Positions 1 to 8,401 are shown, counted from the first letter of the stretch. The stretch is 39,881 nucleotides of DNA from Candidatus Oscillibacter excrementigallinarum (GCA_019118245.1 DWZJ01000009.1:1-39881); one strand, 5' to 3'. The notes: generated by a model not told the origin, from the letters alone. Translations and numbers: made by a program.

Positions 1-601
1 GTTCCTCCCCCAGGATCTTGTTCACCAGGGAGGATTTGCCGGCATTGGGCTTGCCGATCACCGCCACGCGGATGGCGTCGTCTGCCTCTTCCTCTTCCTC
101 CTCCGGGGGGAAATACTGCACGCAGGCGTCCAGAAGATCGCCGGTGCCGTGGCCGTGGACGGCGGACACCGGGATGGGGTCCCCCAGTCCCAGGTTGTAG
201 AACTCATAGAAATCCGGGTCCGGCGCGCCGGTGGAGTCCATCTTGTTCACCGCCAGCACGATGGGCTTTCCGCTGCGCAGCAGCAGATTGGCCACCTCCT
301 GGTCGGAGGCGGTGAGCCCCGTGCGGACATCCGTCAAAAAGACGATGACCGTGGCGTTGTCGATGGCGATCTGGGCCTGCTGGCGCATGAAGGCCAGGAT
401 CTGGTCGTCGGTCCGGGGCTCGATGCCGCCGGTGTCCACCAGGATGAAGGACCGGCCGTTCCAGTCCGTCTCCCCATAGATGCGGTCCCGGGTGACGCCC
501 GGGGTGTCCTCCACGATGGAGAGGCGCTTTCCGATGAGCTTGTTGAACAGCATGGACTTGCCCACGTTGGGCCGGCCCACAATGGCGACGATGGGTTTCA
601 C
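1..601 (-). CDS. der: GTPase Der (EngA), 5' part only
   Basis: Tandem-domain GTPase acting in 50S ribosomal subunit assembly; the first 200 codons are present and the rest lies beyond base 1. The start is a GTG at 599-601 with GGGAAG eight bases upstream; no ATG fits the reading frame. Visible are the first P-loop GRPNVGKS (residues 9-16), DTGGIEP (switch II), NKMD near residue 118 (G4), an acidic linker ([10 protein letters not shown]) and the second P-loop GKPNAGKSS (183-191). Oddity: residue 17 is Met (GKSM), where the family normally has Thr after GKS. A promoter lies at 646-674, so the gene is probably transcribed independently of rpmF upstream. The family assignment is secure from the two-G-domain arrangement. 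Confidence 0.96.
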   Translation of the reverse strand, partial: MKPIVAIVGRPNVGKSMLFNKLIGKRLSIVEDTPGVTRDRIYGETDWNGRSFILVDTGGIEPRTDDQILAFMRQQAQIAIDNATVIVFLTDVRTGLTASDQEVANLLLRSGKPIVLAVNKMDSTGAPDPDFYEFYNLGLGDPIPVSAVHGHGTGDLLDACVQYFPPEEEEEEADDAIRVAVIGKPNAGKSSLVNKILGEE

Positions 602-645
602 CGGCGTCACTTCCCTTCTCTTTACAAATGTACATACTTGGTCAT

Positions 646-674
646 ATTATACCCGTCCGGCGGCGGAAGCGCAA
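646..674 (-). promoter_or_regulatory. Sigma-A promoter for der
   Basis: On the minus strand TTGCGC (669-674), a 17-base spacer, then TATAAT (646-651). Transcription would begin near 639, about 38 bases before the der GTG start. Confidence 0.75.
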
Positions 675-730
675 GGCATTGCCGCCAGGTTCCCCGGAAA
701 AAGGAAAAATCTTAACGGCGGACAAAAAGA

Positions 731-760
731 AAGGAGGGAAGATGCGCTCTTCCCTCCCTT
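731..760 (-). terminator. Intrinsic terminator after rpmF
   Basis: A ten-base-pair perfect stem (733-742 with 748-757, loop TGCGC) is followed on the minus strand by a T-rich run (TTTCTTTTTG). It lies just past the rpmF stop codon and separates the rpmF transcript from the der promoter. Confidence 0.85.
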
Positions 761-776
761 TGCATACGGGACGTTT

Positions 777-971
777 TTATTTCGCCACCACGGACTTGAC
801 AACCTTGACCTCGCGGCCGTTGTAAGTACCGCACTCCTGGCACATTCTGTGAGGCAGGTGCAGCGCACCGCATTTCGGGCATTTGACGAGGCCGGGAGCC
901 GCCAGCTTCCAGTGGGAGCTGCGGCGCTTGTCGCGTCTAGCTTTGGATACTTTTCCCTTAGGTACTGCCAT
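777..971 (-). CDS. rpmF: 50S ribosomal protein L32 (zinc-binding form)
   Basis: 64-residue ribosomal protein of the large subunit. The N terminus MAVPKGKVSKARRDKRRS is characteristic, and the pairs CPKC and CQEC form a zinc ribbon, so this is the Cys-containing (C+) paralogue type. The ATG at 969-971 is chosen over an upstream in-frame ATG because AAGGAGGTG lies eight bases before it. The gene follows a YceD/DUF177 gene by about 50 bases, the usual bacterial pairing, and shares its promoter at 1558-1586. A terminator closes the unit. Confidence 0.98.
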   Translation of the reverse strand: MAVPKGKVSKARRDKRRSSHWKLAAPGLVKCPKCGALHLPHRMCQECGTYNGREVKVVKSVVAK

Positions 972-1023
972 TGTGACACCTCCTTGATCTTTCAAGGGCA
1001 GCGGAGTCGCCCCCGGCCCTGAT

Positions 1024-1530
1024 TCATTCGTTCTCTCTGTTCTCTAAAAGCCTTGCCAGGACCGCCAGGCGGGGGTCCGCCTCTTTCCCGCAGGAGCAGG
1101 GACCGAGGTTCAGGTCGGCGCCGCACCGGGGGCACAGTCCTTTGCAGTCTTCCGAACACAATGTCTTGGTGTCCATTCCAAGGATGAACGCCGTGCGGGC
1201 CAGATCCCCCGCGTCCACTTCCCCATCCTCCAGCAGGACGATCTCGTCGTTGTCCTCGCTCTGGAGCTCCTCCGCCAGCAGGCAGCGGAAGGTGACCGTC
1301 TTGTCCTGGAGAAATTCCTTGCCGCACCGGTCGCAGACCGCGTCCAGCGTGGTCCGGGCCGTCAGCTCCAGCTCCAGCAGGTCCGCGGTGTTGGTCACCG
1401 CGCCCTCCACCTCCACGGGGCGGCTGATGGGGCGCCGTCCGGCAAACTCCACGTCGGACAGATCCAGGGAAAACTGAAAATCCAGCCGTTTGCCGGGGGT
1501 GTGCAGAATGGGTTTTACATCAATGCGCAT
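1024..1530 (-). CDS. YceD/DUF177 family protein
   Basis: 168 residues, of the DUF177 (YceD) family, found almost universally next to rpmF; members have been linked to 23S rRNA metabolism and ribosome assembly. Four Cys-containing pairs are visible: CDRCGKEF in the middle, then CSEDCKGLCPRCG and GPCSCGKE near the C terminus, the last set probably binding zinc. Start ATG at 1528-1530 with GAGGT seven bases upstream. It is the first gene of the rpmF transcript, about 20 bases downstream of the predicted transcription start. The exact biochemical role cannot be read from the sequence. Confidence 0.93.
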   Translation of the reverse strand: MRIDVKPILHTPGKRLDFQFSLDLSDVEFAGRRPISRPVEVEGAVTNTADLLELELTARTTLDAVCDRCGKEFLQDKTVTFRCLLAEELQSEDNDEIVLLEDGEVDAGDLARTAFILGMDTKTLCSEDCKGLCPRCGADLNLGPCSCGKEADPRLAVLARLLENRENE

Positions 1531-1557
1531 AGGCTACCTCGTAATGACACGAATAGT

Positions 1558-1586
1558 ATTATAAGGGATGGACACCCGGTTGTCAA
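1558..1586 (-). promoter_or_regulatory. Consensus sigma-A promoter for yceD-rpmF
   Basis: Perfect TTGACA (1581-1586), 17-base spacer and perfect TATAAT (1558-1563) on the minus strand. Matches the high, constitutive expression expected of a ribosomal protein gene. Confidence 0.92.
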
Positions 1587-1653
1587 ACAATTTTTTCATG
1601 TTTTTGCCCATCTGAGGCAATTTTTTTTGGCCGGGTCCCATTGGCCCCGTCTC

Positions 1654-2127
1654 TCAGCGGTCCCGCTCCTCCCGGCGCCTCTCCCAGCCGGTGAGGTCGA
1701 TGCCCAGGATCACGTTGCGGAAGCCCTCCTGCAGGCGGGTGTAGGTGGTGATCTGATAGGGGTCCTTGGGCCAGCGGGCGTTCCAGAGGTCCCGCAGGCG
1801 CTCCGCCAGCTCCTGGCACAGCGGCTCTTCCAGCCCCAGCAGCATGGGGGAGAGATACGTCACCAGCATCTGCTTCTCCCGGGCCTGGACCATCCCCCGG
1901 TTCCAGGGGCGCTGGCGCTTCCAGCCGGCGGCCAGCGCGTCCATGATCTGCTCCGCCAGGGCCTGGCGGCCGTCGGAGGCCTCCGCCGTCTCCCGGACGG
2001 CGTCCATGTACAGGGGGCCGAACCGCTCCGTGTACTCCCGGAAGGCGTCCCGGTACTCCCGCCGGGTGAAGCGCTGGCTGTAGTAGGGCGCCTCCTGGAC
2101 GGCGGCGCAGAGCTCCTCGATCTTCAT
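1654..2127 (-). CDS. Hypothetical protein, 157 aa
   Basis: I do not recognise this family. The predicted protein is soluble, alpha-helical and charged, starting MKIEELCAAVQEAPYYSQRF and ending with the basic run WERRREERDR; there is no signal peptide, membrane segment or obvious catalytic motif. A longer reading of this frame runs upstream to 2262, but the ATG at 2125-2127 is preferred: it has GGAGGGG upstream and forms a four-base ATGA overlap with the stop of the gene before it, so the two are translationally coupled. The pair is expressed towards the yceD promoter. The function may be linked to the small membrane protein upstream, but nothing shows what it is. Confidence 0.75.
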   Translation of the reverse strand: MKIEELCAAVQEAPYYSQRFTRREYRDAFREYTERFGPLYMDAVRETAEASDGRQALAEQIMDALAAGWKRQRPWNRGMVQAREKQMLVTYLSPMLLGLEEPLCQELAERLRDLWNARWPKDPYQITTYTRLQEGFRNVILGIDLTGWERRREERDR

Positions 2128-2444
2128 GTTCCGTCCCCTCCTCTGTCCGCATCCGCGTCCGCGTCGGTGTCCGTGTCCTCCGGCAGGGCGTCCTCCCGGG
2201 TCCAGGTGTCCGGGTCGTCCTTGTGGGCCTTGGCGTACTGGTAGGCCTTCCACTCCCGCCACAGCACCACCGCGCCCGCGGCGGCAAACAACACGCCGGC
2301 CACCGCGTTCAACGCCACCTGCTCCGCGGTGCCGTCCCAGATGCCCCGCATCAGCCGGTAGGCCAGATACAGCAGATAGCCCCCCGCCAGGACCCGGAAG
2401 TAATTCACCCAGCCCCGCTGCTTGTTTCCGTTTTGCTGCGCCAT
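2124..2444 (-). CDS. Small two-helix membrane protein with Asp-rich tail, 106 aa
   Basis: Unrecognised. Two hydrophobic helices are visible (YFRVLAGGYLLYLAYRLM and ALNAVAGVLFAAAGAVVLW), followed by a hydrophilic, acidic C terminus with a Asp-Thr/Asp-Ala dipeptide run (DTDTDADADADRGG). A C-terminal cytoplasmic tail is likely. The ATG at 2442-2444 is chosen because it starts the conserved-looking protein and has AAGGAG 11 bases upstream; the open frame extends further but only into the divergent promoter region. Translationally coupled to the downstream 157-aa gene. Divergent to the pseudouridine synthase at 2551. Confidence 0.75.
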   Translation of the reverse strand: MAQQNGNKQRGWVNYFRVLAGGYLLYLAYRLMRGIWDGTAEQVALNAVAGVLFAAAGAVVLWREWKAYQYAKAHKDDPDTWTREDALPEDTDTDADADADRGGDGT

Positions 2445-2487
2445 AGAATCAGTTTCTCCTTGCTGCTCCAAAAAATTCTTCCACCGC

Positions 2488-2516
2488 TTTACAACCGCCT
2501 GGCAAACGGGTATGAT
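2488..2516 (+). promoter_or_regulatory. Sigma-A promoter for the pseudouridine synthase
   Basis: TTTACA (2488-2493), 17-base spacer, TATGAT (2511-2516), leading to a start codon 35 bases on with GGAGGA at 2541-2546. Confidence 0.82.
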
Positions 2517-2550
2517 GGAGGTACCAAAATACGCGTTACCGGAGGAAGTC

Positions 2551-3543
2551 ATGCGGGAACTCACCATTGGAAAAAACGACGCCGGGCAGCGGCTGGACCG
2601 CTTTGTGGCCAAGAGCCTGCCCCTGCTGCCCCCCGCCCTGCTGCAGAAGTACATCCGCCTGAAGCGGATCAAGGTCAACGGGAAGGGCGCCAAGCGGGAC
2701 ACGCGGCTGCTTGCCGGCGATATTCTACAATTATATATCAACGACGAGTTCTTTGACAAGCCCTCCGAGGAAAACATCTTCCTCACCCTGTTCCGCCCCC
2801 AGCTGGACATCGTGTACGAGGACGAGAATCTGCTGCTGCTGAACAAGCGGCCCGGCCTGGTGGTCCACGCCGACGAAACGGAGAAGGTCAACACCCTCAT
2901 CAACCATATCCAGGCCTACCTCTATCAGAAGAAGGAGTGGAACCCCAAGTGGGAGAACGCCTTCGCCCCCGCCCTGTGCAACCGCATCGACCGGAACACC
3001 GGCGGCATCGTCATCGCCGCCAAGAACGCCGAGACGCTGCGGATCATGAACGAGAAGATCAAGGCCCACGAGGTGGAGAAGTCCTATCTCTGCATCACCG
3101 TGGGCCGGCCCAAGCCGGCGGAGGGGAAGATCGAGGGCTTTTTATTAAAGGATGAGGCCAAAAAGCAGGTGGCGTTCTACCACCGCCCCGTCCCCGGCGG
3201 CAAGACCGCCGTGACCCTCTACCGGACGCTGGAGACCCGTGGCCCCCTGTCCCTGGTGGAGTGCCGGCTCCTCACCGGCCGGACCCACCAGATCCGGGTG
3301 TCCATGGCGGAGATCGGCTGCCCTCTGCTGGGGGACGGCAAGTATGGTCGGGGCGACGTGAACCGCCGCTACGGCGAGACCCGCCAGGCCCTGTACTCCT
3401 ACCAGCTCTCCTTCCCCTTCCCCACCGACGCGGGGGCGCTGAACTACCTGCGGGACAGGACGTTCACCGTGGCGGAGGTGCCCTTCCGGGACAAGTATTT
3501 CCCCGCGCCGGAGACCCGGGAAAAAAATCCTGTAAAATCGTGA
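2551..3543 (+). CDS. RluC/RluD-family rRNA pseudouridine synthase
   Basis: 330-residue enzyme converting specific uridines in RNA (most likely 23S rRNA) to pseudouridine. An N-terminal S4-like RNA-binding segment (about residues 10-60, QRLDRFVAKSLP) precedes the catalytic domain. The motif NRIDRNTGG carries the catalytic Asp (family form HRLDxxTSG), and GRTHQIRVSMAEIGCPLLGD is the second signature. The ATG at 2551 follows GGAGGAAGTC directly; the frame is open upstream to 2422, but that part overlaps the divergent gene and promoter. Which uridines it modifies (RluC, RluD or another paralogue) cannot be told, so no symbol is given. Confidence 0.93.
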   Translation: MRELTIGKNDAGQRLDRFVAKSLPLLPPALLQKYIRLKRIKVNGKGAKRDTRLLAGDILQLYINDEFFDKPSEENIFLTLFRPQLDIVYEDENLLLLNKRPGLVVHADETEKVNTLINHIQAYLYQKKEWNPKWENAFAPALCNRIDRNTGGIVIAAKNAETLRIMNEKIKAHEVEKSYLCITVGRPKPAEGKIEGFLLKDEAKKQVAFYHRPVPGGKTAVTLYRTLETRGPLSLVECRLLTGRTHQIRVSMAEIGCPLLGDGKYGRGDVNRRYGETRQALYSYQLSFPFPTDAGALNYLRDRTFTVAEVPFRDKYFPAPETREKNPVKS

Positions 3544-3561
3544 TGAAATCTTTGATTTTAC

Positions 3562-3590
3562 TTGACATTTTCCACCTCTTCGGATATCAT
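3562..3590 (+). promoter_or_regulatory. Promoter of the potABCD operon
   Basis: TTGACA (3562-3567), exactly 17 bases, TATCAT (3585-3590). The predicted leader is about 92 bases, longer than others in the window. It holds CCCCC (3622-3626) and TTTCAT (3646-3651), which can pair with the Shine-Dalgarno stretch GGGGG (3677-3681) and with ATGAAA (3670-3675). Confidence 0.82.
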
Positions 3591-3688
3591 TTGTTATTGC
3601 TGAATTTCGACGAGAAAGGTTCCCCCTCAACAGAGAAAAGAGGCGTTTCATCAACATTTATTTTTATTTATGAAATGGGGGAGGATAC

Positions 3689-4906
3689 ATGTCCAAAGAG
3701 TTGATCCGTCTGCGGAACATCCGCATGGCGTTTGACGACGAAGTGGTTCTCAACGATCTCAATCTATATATCAACGACAAAGAATTCCTCACACTGCTTG
3801 GACCCAGCGGCTGCGGCAAGACCACGACGCTGCGTATCATCGGCGGCTTCACGACCCCTGTGTCGGGAGACGTCCTGTTCGACGGTGTGAGGATTAATGA
3901 CGTTCCGCCCTACCGGCGGCAGATCAACACCGTGTTCCAGAAGTACGCCCTGTTCCCCCACCTGAGCGTGTTTGAAAACGTGGCCTTTGGCCTGCGGATG
4001 CCCAAGGTGGAGGAGCAGAAGGACGCAAACGGCAAGGTCATCAGCCGCCGGAAGGTCAAGCTGTCCGAAAAGGAGATCCAGGACCGGGTCATGGAGATGC
4101 TGGAGACCGTCAGCCTCAAGGGCTTTGAAAACCGCAAGCCCGACGCCCTCTCCGGCGGCCAGCAGCAGCGGGTGGCCATCGCCCGGGCCCTGGTGAACCG
4201 GCCCAAGGTGCTTCTGCTGGACGAGCCCCTGGGCGCCCTGGATCTGAAGCTGCGGAAGGATATGCAGCTGGAGCTGAAGAAGATCCAGCAGCAGGTGGGC
4301 ATCACCTTTATCTATGTGACCCACGACCAGGAGGAGGCCCTGACCATGTCCGACACCATCGTGGTGATGGACAAGGGCTGCATCCAGCAGATCGGCACGC
4401 CGGAGGATATCTACAACGAGCCCAAGAACGCCTTCGTGGCGGACTTTATCGGCGAGTCCAACATCATCGACGGTGTCATGGTCCGGGACAAGCTGGTGAA
4501 AATGTACGGCAAGGAGTTCCCCTGCCTGGACGGCGGCTTTGCCGAGAACGAGCCGGTGGACGTGGTCATCCGGCCGGAGGACATCGACATCGTCCCCGTG
4601 GACCAGGGGCAGCTGGTGGGCACGGTCACCTCCGTCACCTTCAAGGGGATGCAGTACGACATTATCGTGGACTTCCGGGGCTTCAAGTGGCTGATCCAGA
4701 CCACGGACCACTCCCCCGTGGGCGCCCGGATCGGCGTGAAGATCGACCCGGACGGGTTCCACATCATGAAGAAGAGCCAGTACTCCGGCATGTTCGGCGA
4801 TTACAGCTCTTACAGCGACGAGTATGACGAGCTCTCCGACGCGGAGGCTCTGGACGAGGACGAGGGCGCTGAGGAGGAGCGCCGGGAGGAAGGCTATGCG
4901 GAATAA
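3689..4906 (+). CDS. potA: Spermidine/putrescine ABC transporter ATPase PotA
   Basis: 405-residue nucleotide-binding subunit that powers polyamine import with PotB, PotC and PotD. Visible are Walker [10 protein letters not shown] (38-46), the ABC signature LSGGQQQR (154-161), Walker B LLLDEP (175-180), the H-loop His (VTHDQ, about 212) and a C-terminal TOBE region (roughly 255-360). Oddities: a 15-20-residue charged insertion after LRMPK (about 107-125) and an acidic, low-complexity C-terminal tail (370-403) not needed for the fold. The start ATG is 3689, after GGGGGAGG. It overlaps potB by 11 bases. First gene of a four-gene operon with the promoter at 3562-3590. Confidence 0.96.
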   Translation: MSKELIRLRNIRMAFDDEVVLNDLNLYINDKEFLTLLGPSGCGKTTTLRIIGGFTTPVSGDVLFDGVRINDVPPYRRQINTVFQKYALFPHLSVFENVAFGLRMPKVEEQKDANGKVISRRKVKLSEKEIQDRVMEMLETVSLKGFENRKPDALSGGQQQRVAIARALVNRPKVLLLDEPLGALDLKLRKDMQLELKKIQQQVGITFIYVTHDQEEALTMSDTIVVMDKGCIQQIGTPEDIYNEPKNAFVADFIGESNIIDGVMVRDKLVKMYGKEFPCLDGGFAENEPVDVVIRPEDIDIVPVDQGQLVGTVTSVTFKGMQYDIIVDFRGFKWLIQTTDHSPVGARIGVKIDPDGFHIMKKSQYSGMFGDYSSYSDEYDELSDAEALDEDEGAEEERREEGYAE

Positions 4907-5720
4907 GTGGATCGCCGCCCCCTATGTGGGCTGGATGGCTCTGTTCGTGGTAGCCCCCCTCATCGTGGTGCTGGTATACGCCCTCACCCGGGAGAATGCG
5001 GCGGGCGACTGGTATCTCACCATGGAGAACTTCGCCGGCATGGCGGGGTACGCCGCCGTGTTCGGCCGGTCCTTCCTGCTGGCGGGCATCGCCACGGTGA
5101 TCTGCATTCTGCTGGGCTATCCCATGGCCTATTTTCTCTCCCGGGAGCGGGGCCGCCTGCGGAGCATGGCCATGCTGCTGATCATGCTGCCCATGTGGAT
5201 GAACTTCCTGCTGCGGACCTACTCCTGGGTGTTCCTGCTGGAGCGCAACGGCTTTTTCAACACGCTGCTCTCCTCCATCGGCCTGCCAAAGCTGGACATC
5301 ATCAACACCTCCAGCGCGGTGGTTCTGGGCATGGTGTACAACTTTCTGCCCTTTATGGTGCTGCCCATCTTCTCCGTCATCGTGAAGATCGACCACCGGG
5401 TCATCGAGGCCGCCCAGGACCTGGGCGCCGACAGTGTGCAGGTATTCCGCCGGGTGATTTTTCCCCTGTCCCTGCCGGGCGTGCTCTCCGGCGTGACCAT
5501 GGTGTTCATCCCGGCGGTGTCCACCTTCGTCATCTCCCGGCTGCTGGGCGGCGGCAAGAGCCTGCTGCTGGGCGACCTGATCGAGATGCAGTTCCTGGGC
5601 TCTGCCTACAACCCCCATCTGGGCTCCGCCATCTCCCTGGTGATGATGGTGATCGTGCTGGTGTGCATGGGGATCATGAACCGCTTCGGCGAAGGTGAAG
5701 GGGAGGCGGTGCTGCTGTGA
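4896..5720 (+). CDS. potB: Polyamine ABC transporter permease PotB
   Basis: 274-residue inner-membrane permease with about six membrane helices, first of the two channel subunits. The cytoplasmic coupling loop [17 protein letters not shown] (EAA motif) contacts PotA. The ATG at 4896 has GGGAGGA (4883-4889) upstream and begins with a typical short basic N terminus (MRNKW) before the first helix; an upstream in-frame ATG at 4824 would add a non-membrane basic stretch read out of frame from the potA tail. Overlaps potA by 11 and potC by 4 bases, indicating translational coupling. Confidence 0.95.
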   Translation: MRNKWIAAPYVGWMALFVVAPLIVVLVYALTRENAAGDWYLTMENFAGMAGYAAVFGRSFLLAGIATVICILLGYPMAYFLSRERGRLRSMAMLLIMLPMWMNFLLRTYSWVFLLERNGFFNTLLSSIGLPKLDIINTSSAVVLGMVYNFLPFMVLPIFSVIVKIDHRVIEAAQDLGADSVQVFRRVIFPLSLPGVLSGVTMVFIPAVSTFVISRLLGGGKSLLLGDLIEMQFLGSAYNPHLGSAISLVMMVIVLVCMGIMNRFGEGEGEAVLL

Positions 5721-6598
5721 AAAAGAACGGCATCCTCTCCCGCCTCTTCCTGGGGCTGGTGTTCCTCTTCCTGTACGCGCCGATCTTTGTTCTGATCGTC
5801 TTTTCCTTCAACGACTCCAAGTCCAATGCGGTGTGGGGCGGCTTTACCCTGGACTGGTATGTGCAGCTTCTGAGCAACCGTACCGTGCTGGGAGCGCTGC
5901 AGACCACCCTGCTGGTCTCCGTCCTGGCGACGCTTATCGCCACAGTGGTGGGCACAGCGGCGGCCATTGGCTTCTCCAGCATGAAGCGGCGGTCCCGAAA
6001 CCTGTTCCTGACCGTCAACAACATCCCCCTGACCAATGCGGACATCATCACCGGTGTCTCCATGATGCTGCTGTTCGTGTTTGCCGGGCAGGTGCTGGCG
6101 GACTTCTCCGGCTGGCTCAACAGCCAGGAGTGGGCGGTGAACGCCAACCTCTGGTTCGATTTCAGCTTCAACCTGGGCTTTATCACGCTGCTGATCGCCC
6201 ACATCACCTTCGACATCCCCTATGTCATCGTCTCCGTGCTGCCCAAGCTGCGGCAGCTGGATCCCAACCTGGCGGAGGCGGCCCTGGATCTGGGGGCCAC
6301 CCGATGGACGGCCTTCCGGAAAGTGGTGCTGCCGGAGCTGATGCCCGGCATCGTCAACGGCCTGCTGATTGCCTTCACCATGAGCATTGATGATTTCGTC
6401 ATCAGCTATTTCACCGCAGGCAGCCAGGTCTCCACCCTCTCCATGGTGGTGTACTCCATGGTCCGGCGGCGGGTAAGCCCGGAGATCAACGCCCTGTCCA
6501 CCCTGATGTTCATGGCGGTTCTGATCCTGCTGGTGATCATCAATCTGCGTCAGGCCAGGCAGGACGCCCGCCGGAAGCGGCAGGGCCTGCGACCCTGA
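5717..6598 (+). CDS. potC: Polyamine ABC transporter permease PotC
   Basis: 293-residue second permease subunit with about six membrane helices and the EAA coupling loop EAALDLGATRWTAFRKVVLPE. Starts with GTG at 5717-5719 inside the potB stop (GTGA overlap), followed by MKKNG and a hydrophobic helix. The C terminus is basic (RQARQDARRKRQG). The IDDFVISYF segment is typical of PotC. Followed by a 71-base gap before potD. Confidence 0.95.
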   Translation: MKKNGILSRLFLGLVFLFLYAPIFVLIVFSFNDSKSNAVWGGFTLDWYVQLLSNRTVLGALQTTLLVSVLATLIATVVGTAAAIGFSSMKRRSRNLFLTVNNIPLTNADIITGVSMMLLFVFAGQVLADFSGWLNSQEWAVNANLWFDFSFNLGFITLLIAHITFDIPYVIVSVLPKLRQLDPNLAEAALDLGATRWTAFRKVVLPELMPGIVNGLLIAFTMSIDDFVISYFTAGSQVSTLSMVVYSMVRRRVSPEINALSTLMFMAVLILLVIINLRQARQDARRKRQGLRP

Positions 6599-6669
6599 TT
6601 CCCTTTTTTCACACGGGCGAAATGCCCTGGTGATAGATTTTCAAACCCGAAAGGAGAACGAGAAAGAAA

Positions 6670-7782
6670 TTGAAAAAGACTCTGGCACTCATGTTGAGCC
6701 TGGCCATGGCGGCCAGCCTCCTGTCCGGCTGCGTCAGCTCCCGCGAGGACACCACTCTGATGAGCGGAGACGGCACCGGCGACACCTCCAGCGAGGTTCA
6801 GCAGACCTCCGGCGGCGAGGTGAATGTGTACAACTGGGGTGAGTATATCGACGAGTCCGTTCTGGAGGACTTCGAGGAGGCCACCGGCATCCATGTCAAC
6901 TACCAGATGTACGACAGCAATGAGACCATGTACGGCAAGATCGCCCCGGGCGGTACGGATTACGATGTGGTGATCCCCTCCGACTACATGATTGCCCGGA
7001 TGATCGAGGAGGACATGCTGGAGCCTCTGAATTTTGACAATATCCCCAACTTTGCCGATATTGACCCGGAGCTGAAGAACCCCGAGTACGACCCGGAGAA
7101 CCTGTACTCCGTGCCCTATATGTGGGGCCTGATGGGCGTCATCTACAACAAGACCATGGTGGATGAGGCGGATCTGGGCAGCTGGGACCTGCTGTGGAAC
7201 GAGAAGTATTCCGACGACATCGTGATGATTGACAACTCCCGGGACGCCATCGGTATCGCCCTCAAGCGGCTGGGCTACTCCTACAACACCACGGATACCG
7301 CCCAGATCACTGAGGCAGTGGATACCCTCATCGCTCAGAAGCCCATTCTCCAGGGCTATGTGATGGATGAGGTCTTCGGCAAGATGGAGGGCGCCAACGC
7401 CGCCATCGGCACCTACTACTACGGCGACTACCTGACCATGCTGGAGAACAACCCCGATCTGGGCTTCTACATCCCCGAGGAGGGCACCAACATCTATGTG
7501 GACGCCATGTGCATCCTGAAGTCCGCTCCCAATAAGGAAAACGCAGAGGCCTTTATCAACTATATGTGCTCCACCGAGGCAGGGCTGAAGAACTGCGAGG
7601 AGATCTGGTACTCCACGCCCCTGATGAGCGTGCGGGAGGAACTGGATCCAGAAGTCTCCTCCGATCCGCTGGCCTATCCCGACGAGGCCATCATGGCCCA
7701 GTGCGAGAGCTACGCCGGCCTGCCCCAGGAGATCCTGGACCTGTATGACAGCGAGTGGACCCGTCTGAAGTCCGCCAGCTGA
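6670..7782 (+). CDS. potD: Polyamine-binding lipoprotein PotD
   Basis: 370-residue extracellular solute-binding protein of the transporter. The lipoprotein signal is clear: MKKTLALMLSLAMAASLLSG followed by the lipidated Cys21. Mature-domain features of the PotD/PotF family include VNVYNWGEYID, DVVIPSDYMI and YMWGLMGVIYN. The start is a TTG at 6670-6672, inferred because it gives the classic MKKT signal start; AAGGAG (6651-6656) lies 13 bases upstream, a rather long spacing, so weak initiation is possible. A small GGGC/GCCC hairpin (about 6614-6626) sits in the gap after potC. A strong terminator follows. Confidence 0.95.
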   Translation: MKKTLALMLSLAMAASLLSGCVSSREDTTLMSGDGTGDTSSEVQQTSGGEVNVYNWGEYIDESVLEDFEEATGIHVNYQMYDSNETMYGKIAPGGTDYDVVIPSDYMIARMIEEDMLEPLNFDNIPNFADIDPELKNPEYDPENLYSVPYMWGLMGVIYNKTMVDEADLGSWDLLWNEKYSDDIVMIDNSRDAIGIALKRLGYSYNTTDTAQITEAVDTLIAQKPILQGYVMDEVFGKMEGANAAIGTYYYGDYLTMLENNPDLGFYIPEEGTNIYVDAMCILKSAPNKENAEAFINYMCSTEAGLKNCEEIWYSTPLMSVREELDPEVSSDPLAYPDEAIMAQCESYAGLPQEILDLYDSEWTRLKSAS

Positions 7783-7804
7783 CGGAGCCGTGAGGCATTG
7801 ACCC

Positions 7805-7840
7805 AAGGGGTCCGCCGGGACTTCCGGCGGACCCCTTTCA
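7805..7840 (+). terminator. Intrinsic terminator of potABCD
   Basis: A 12-base-pair perfect GC-rich stem (7807-7818 with 7824-7835, loop GACTT), extended by two A-T pairs and followed by TTTCATTT. It ends the polyamine operon 20 bases before the thioesterase start codon, so that gene needs read-through or its own promoter. Confidence 0.88.
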
Positions 7841-7859
7841 TTTGAACAAGGAGGCAGCT

Positions 7860-8258
7860 ATGATCGTCATTGGAACCAAATGCCAGCTGGTGGAGACCGT
7901 CACCGAGGAGCTGACCGCCGCCCATGTGGGCTCCGGCGCCCTGCCGGTGTTCGGCACGCCCTTCATGTCCGCCCTGATGGAAAACGCCGCCATGACGGTG
8001 CTCCAGAGCTTTCTGGAGGAGGGCCAGGGCAGCGTGGGCACTCACCTGGACATCTCCCACGACGCCCCCACCCCGGTGGGGATGAAGGTGTGGGCAGAGG
8101 CGGAGATCACCGGCGTGTCGGAGAACGGCAAGATGGTGGACTTCGCGGTGAAGGCCTGGGATGAGGCCGGGCCCATCGGCAGCGGCACCCACACGCGGGC
8201 CATCATCAAGAATGAAAAGTTTTTGGCCAAATGCAATGGCAAACTGGAGAAGAAGTGA
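7860..8258 (+). CDS. FlK-like hotdog-fold acyl-CoA thioesterase
   Basis: 132-residue single-domain hotdog thioesterase, probably hydrolysing a small acyl-CoA. It matches the fluoroacetyl-CoA thioesterase (FlK) group: VFGTPFMSALMENAA and VGTHLDISHDAPTPVG. Candidate catalytic residues Thr33, Glu41 and His67 have spacings of 8 and 26, the same as Thr42/Glu50/His76 of FlK. The ATG at 7860 follows AAGGAGG (7848-7853) by six bases. Family members in gut Firmicutes are generally of unknown substrate; fluoroacetate resistance is not implied. It is the last plus-strand gene, monocistronic, between two strong terminators. Confidence 0.85.
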   Translation: MIVIGTKCQLVETVTEELTAAHVGSGALPVFGTPFMSALMENAAMTVLQSFLEEGQGSVGTHLDISHDAPTPVGMKVWAEAEITGVSENGKMVDFAVKAWDEAGPIGSGTHTRAIIKNEKFLAKCNGKLEKK

Positions 8259-8279
8259 TCCTTTTCCAAGGAATCACAT

Positions 8280-8317
8280 GAGGGAGGACCCGGAACGGGT
8301 CCTCCCTCTTCGTTTTT
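8280..8317 (+). terminator. Intrinsic terminator after the thioesterase
   Basis: A 12-base-pair perfect stem (8280-8291 with 8297-8308, loop GGAAC) followed by TTCGTTTTT. Confidence 0.93.
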
Positions 8318-8401
8318 ATGGCGGTGCCATGGGGAATATGCGGGCCGCCGGACGGCGGCCACGGAGGCGTCTGCTCCCGCAGGGGGCTTGTCCAGCGGGA
8401 T
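8318..8401. repeat. Outer flank module of repeat element copy 1
   Basis: No gene. Contains a GGCCGCC/GGCGGCC hairpin (8343-8361). A segment at about 8368-8401, read on the minus strand, shares CCCCCTGCGGGAGCAG with the outer flanks of copy 2 (about 21241-21272) and copy 3 (about 31291-31321). This marks it as a recurring module just outside the GCACCCCCCATT border. Confidence 0.6.
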
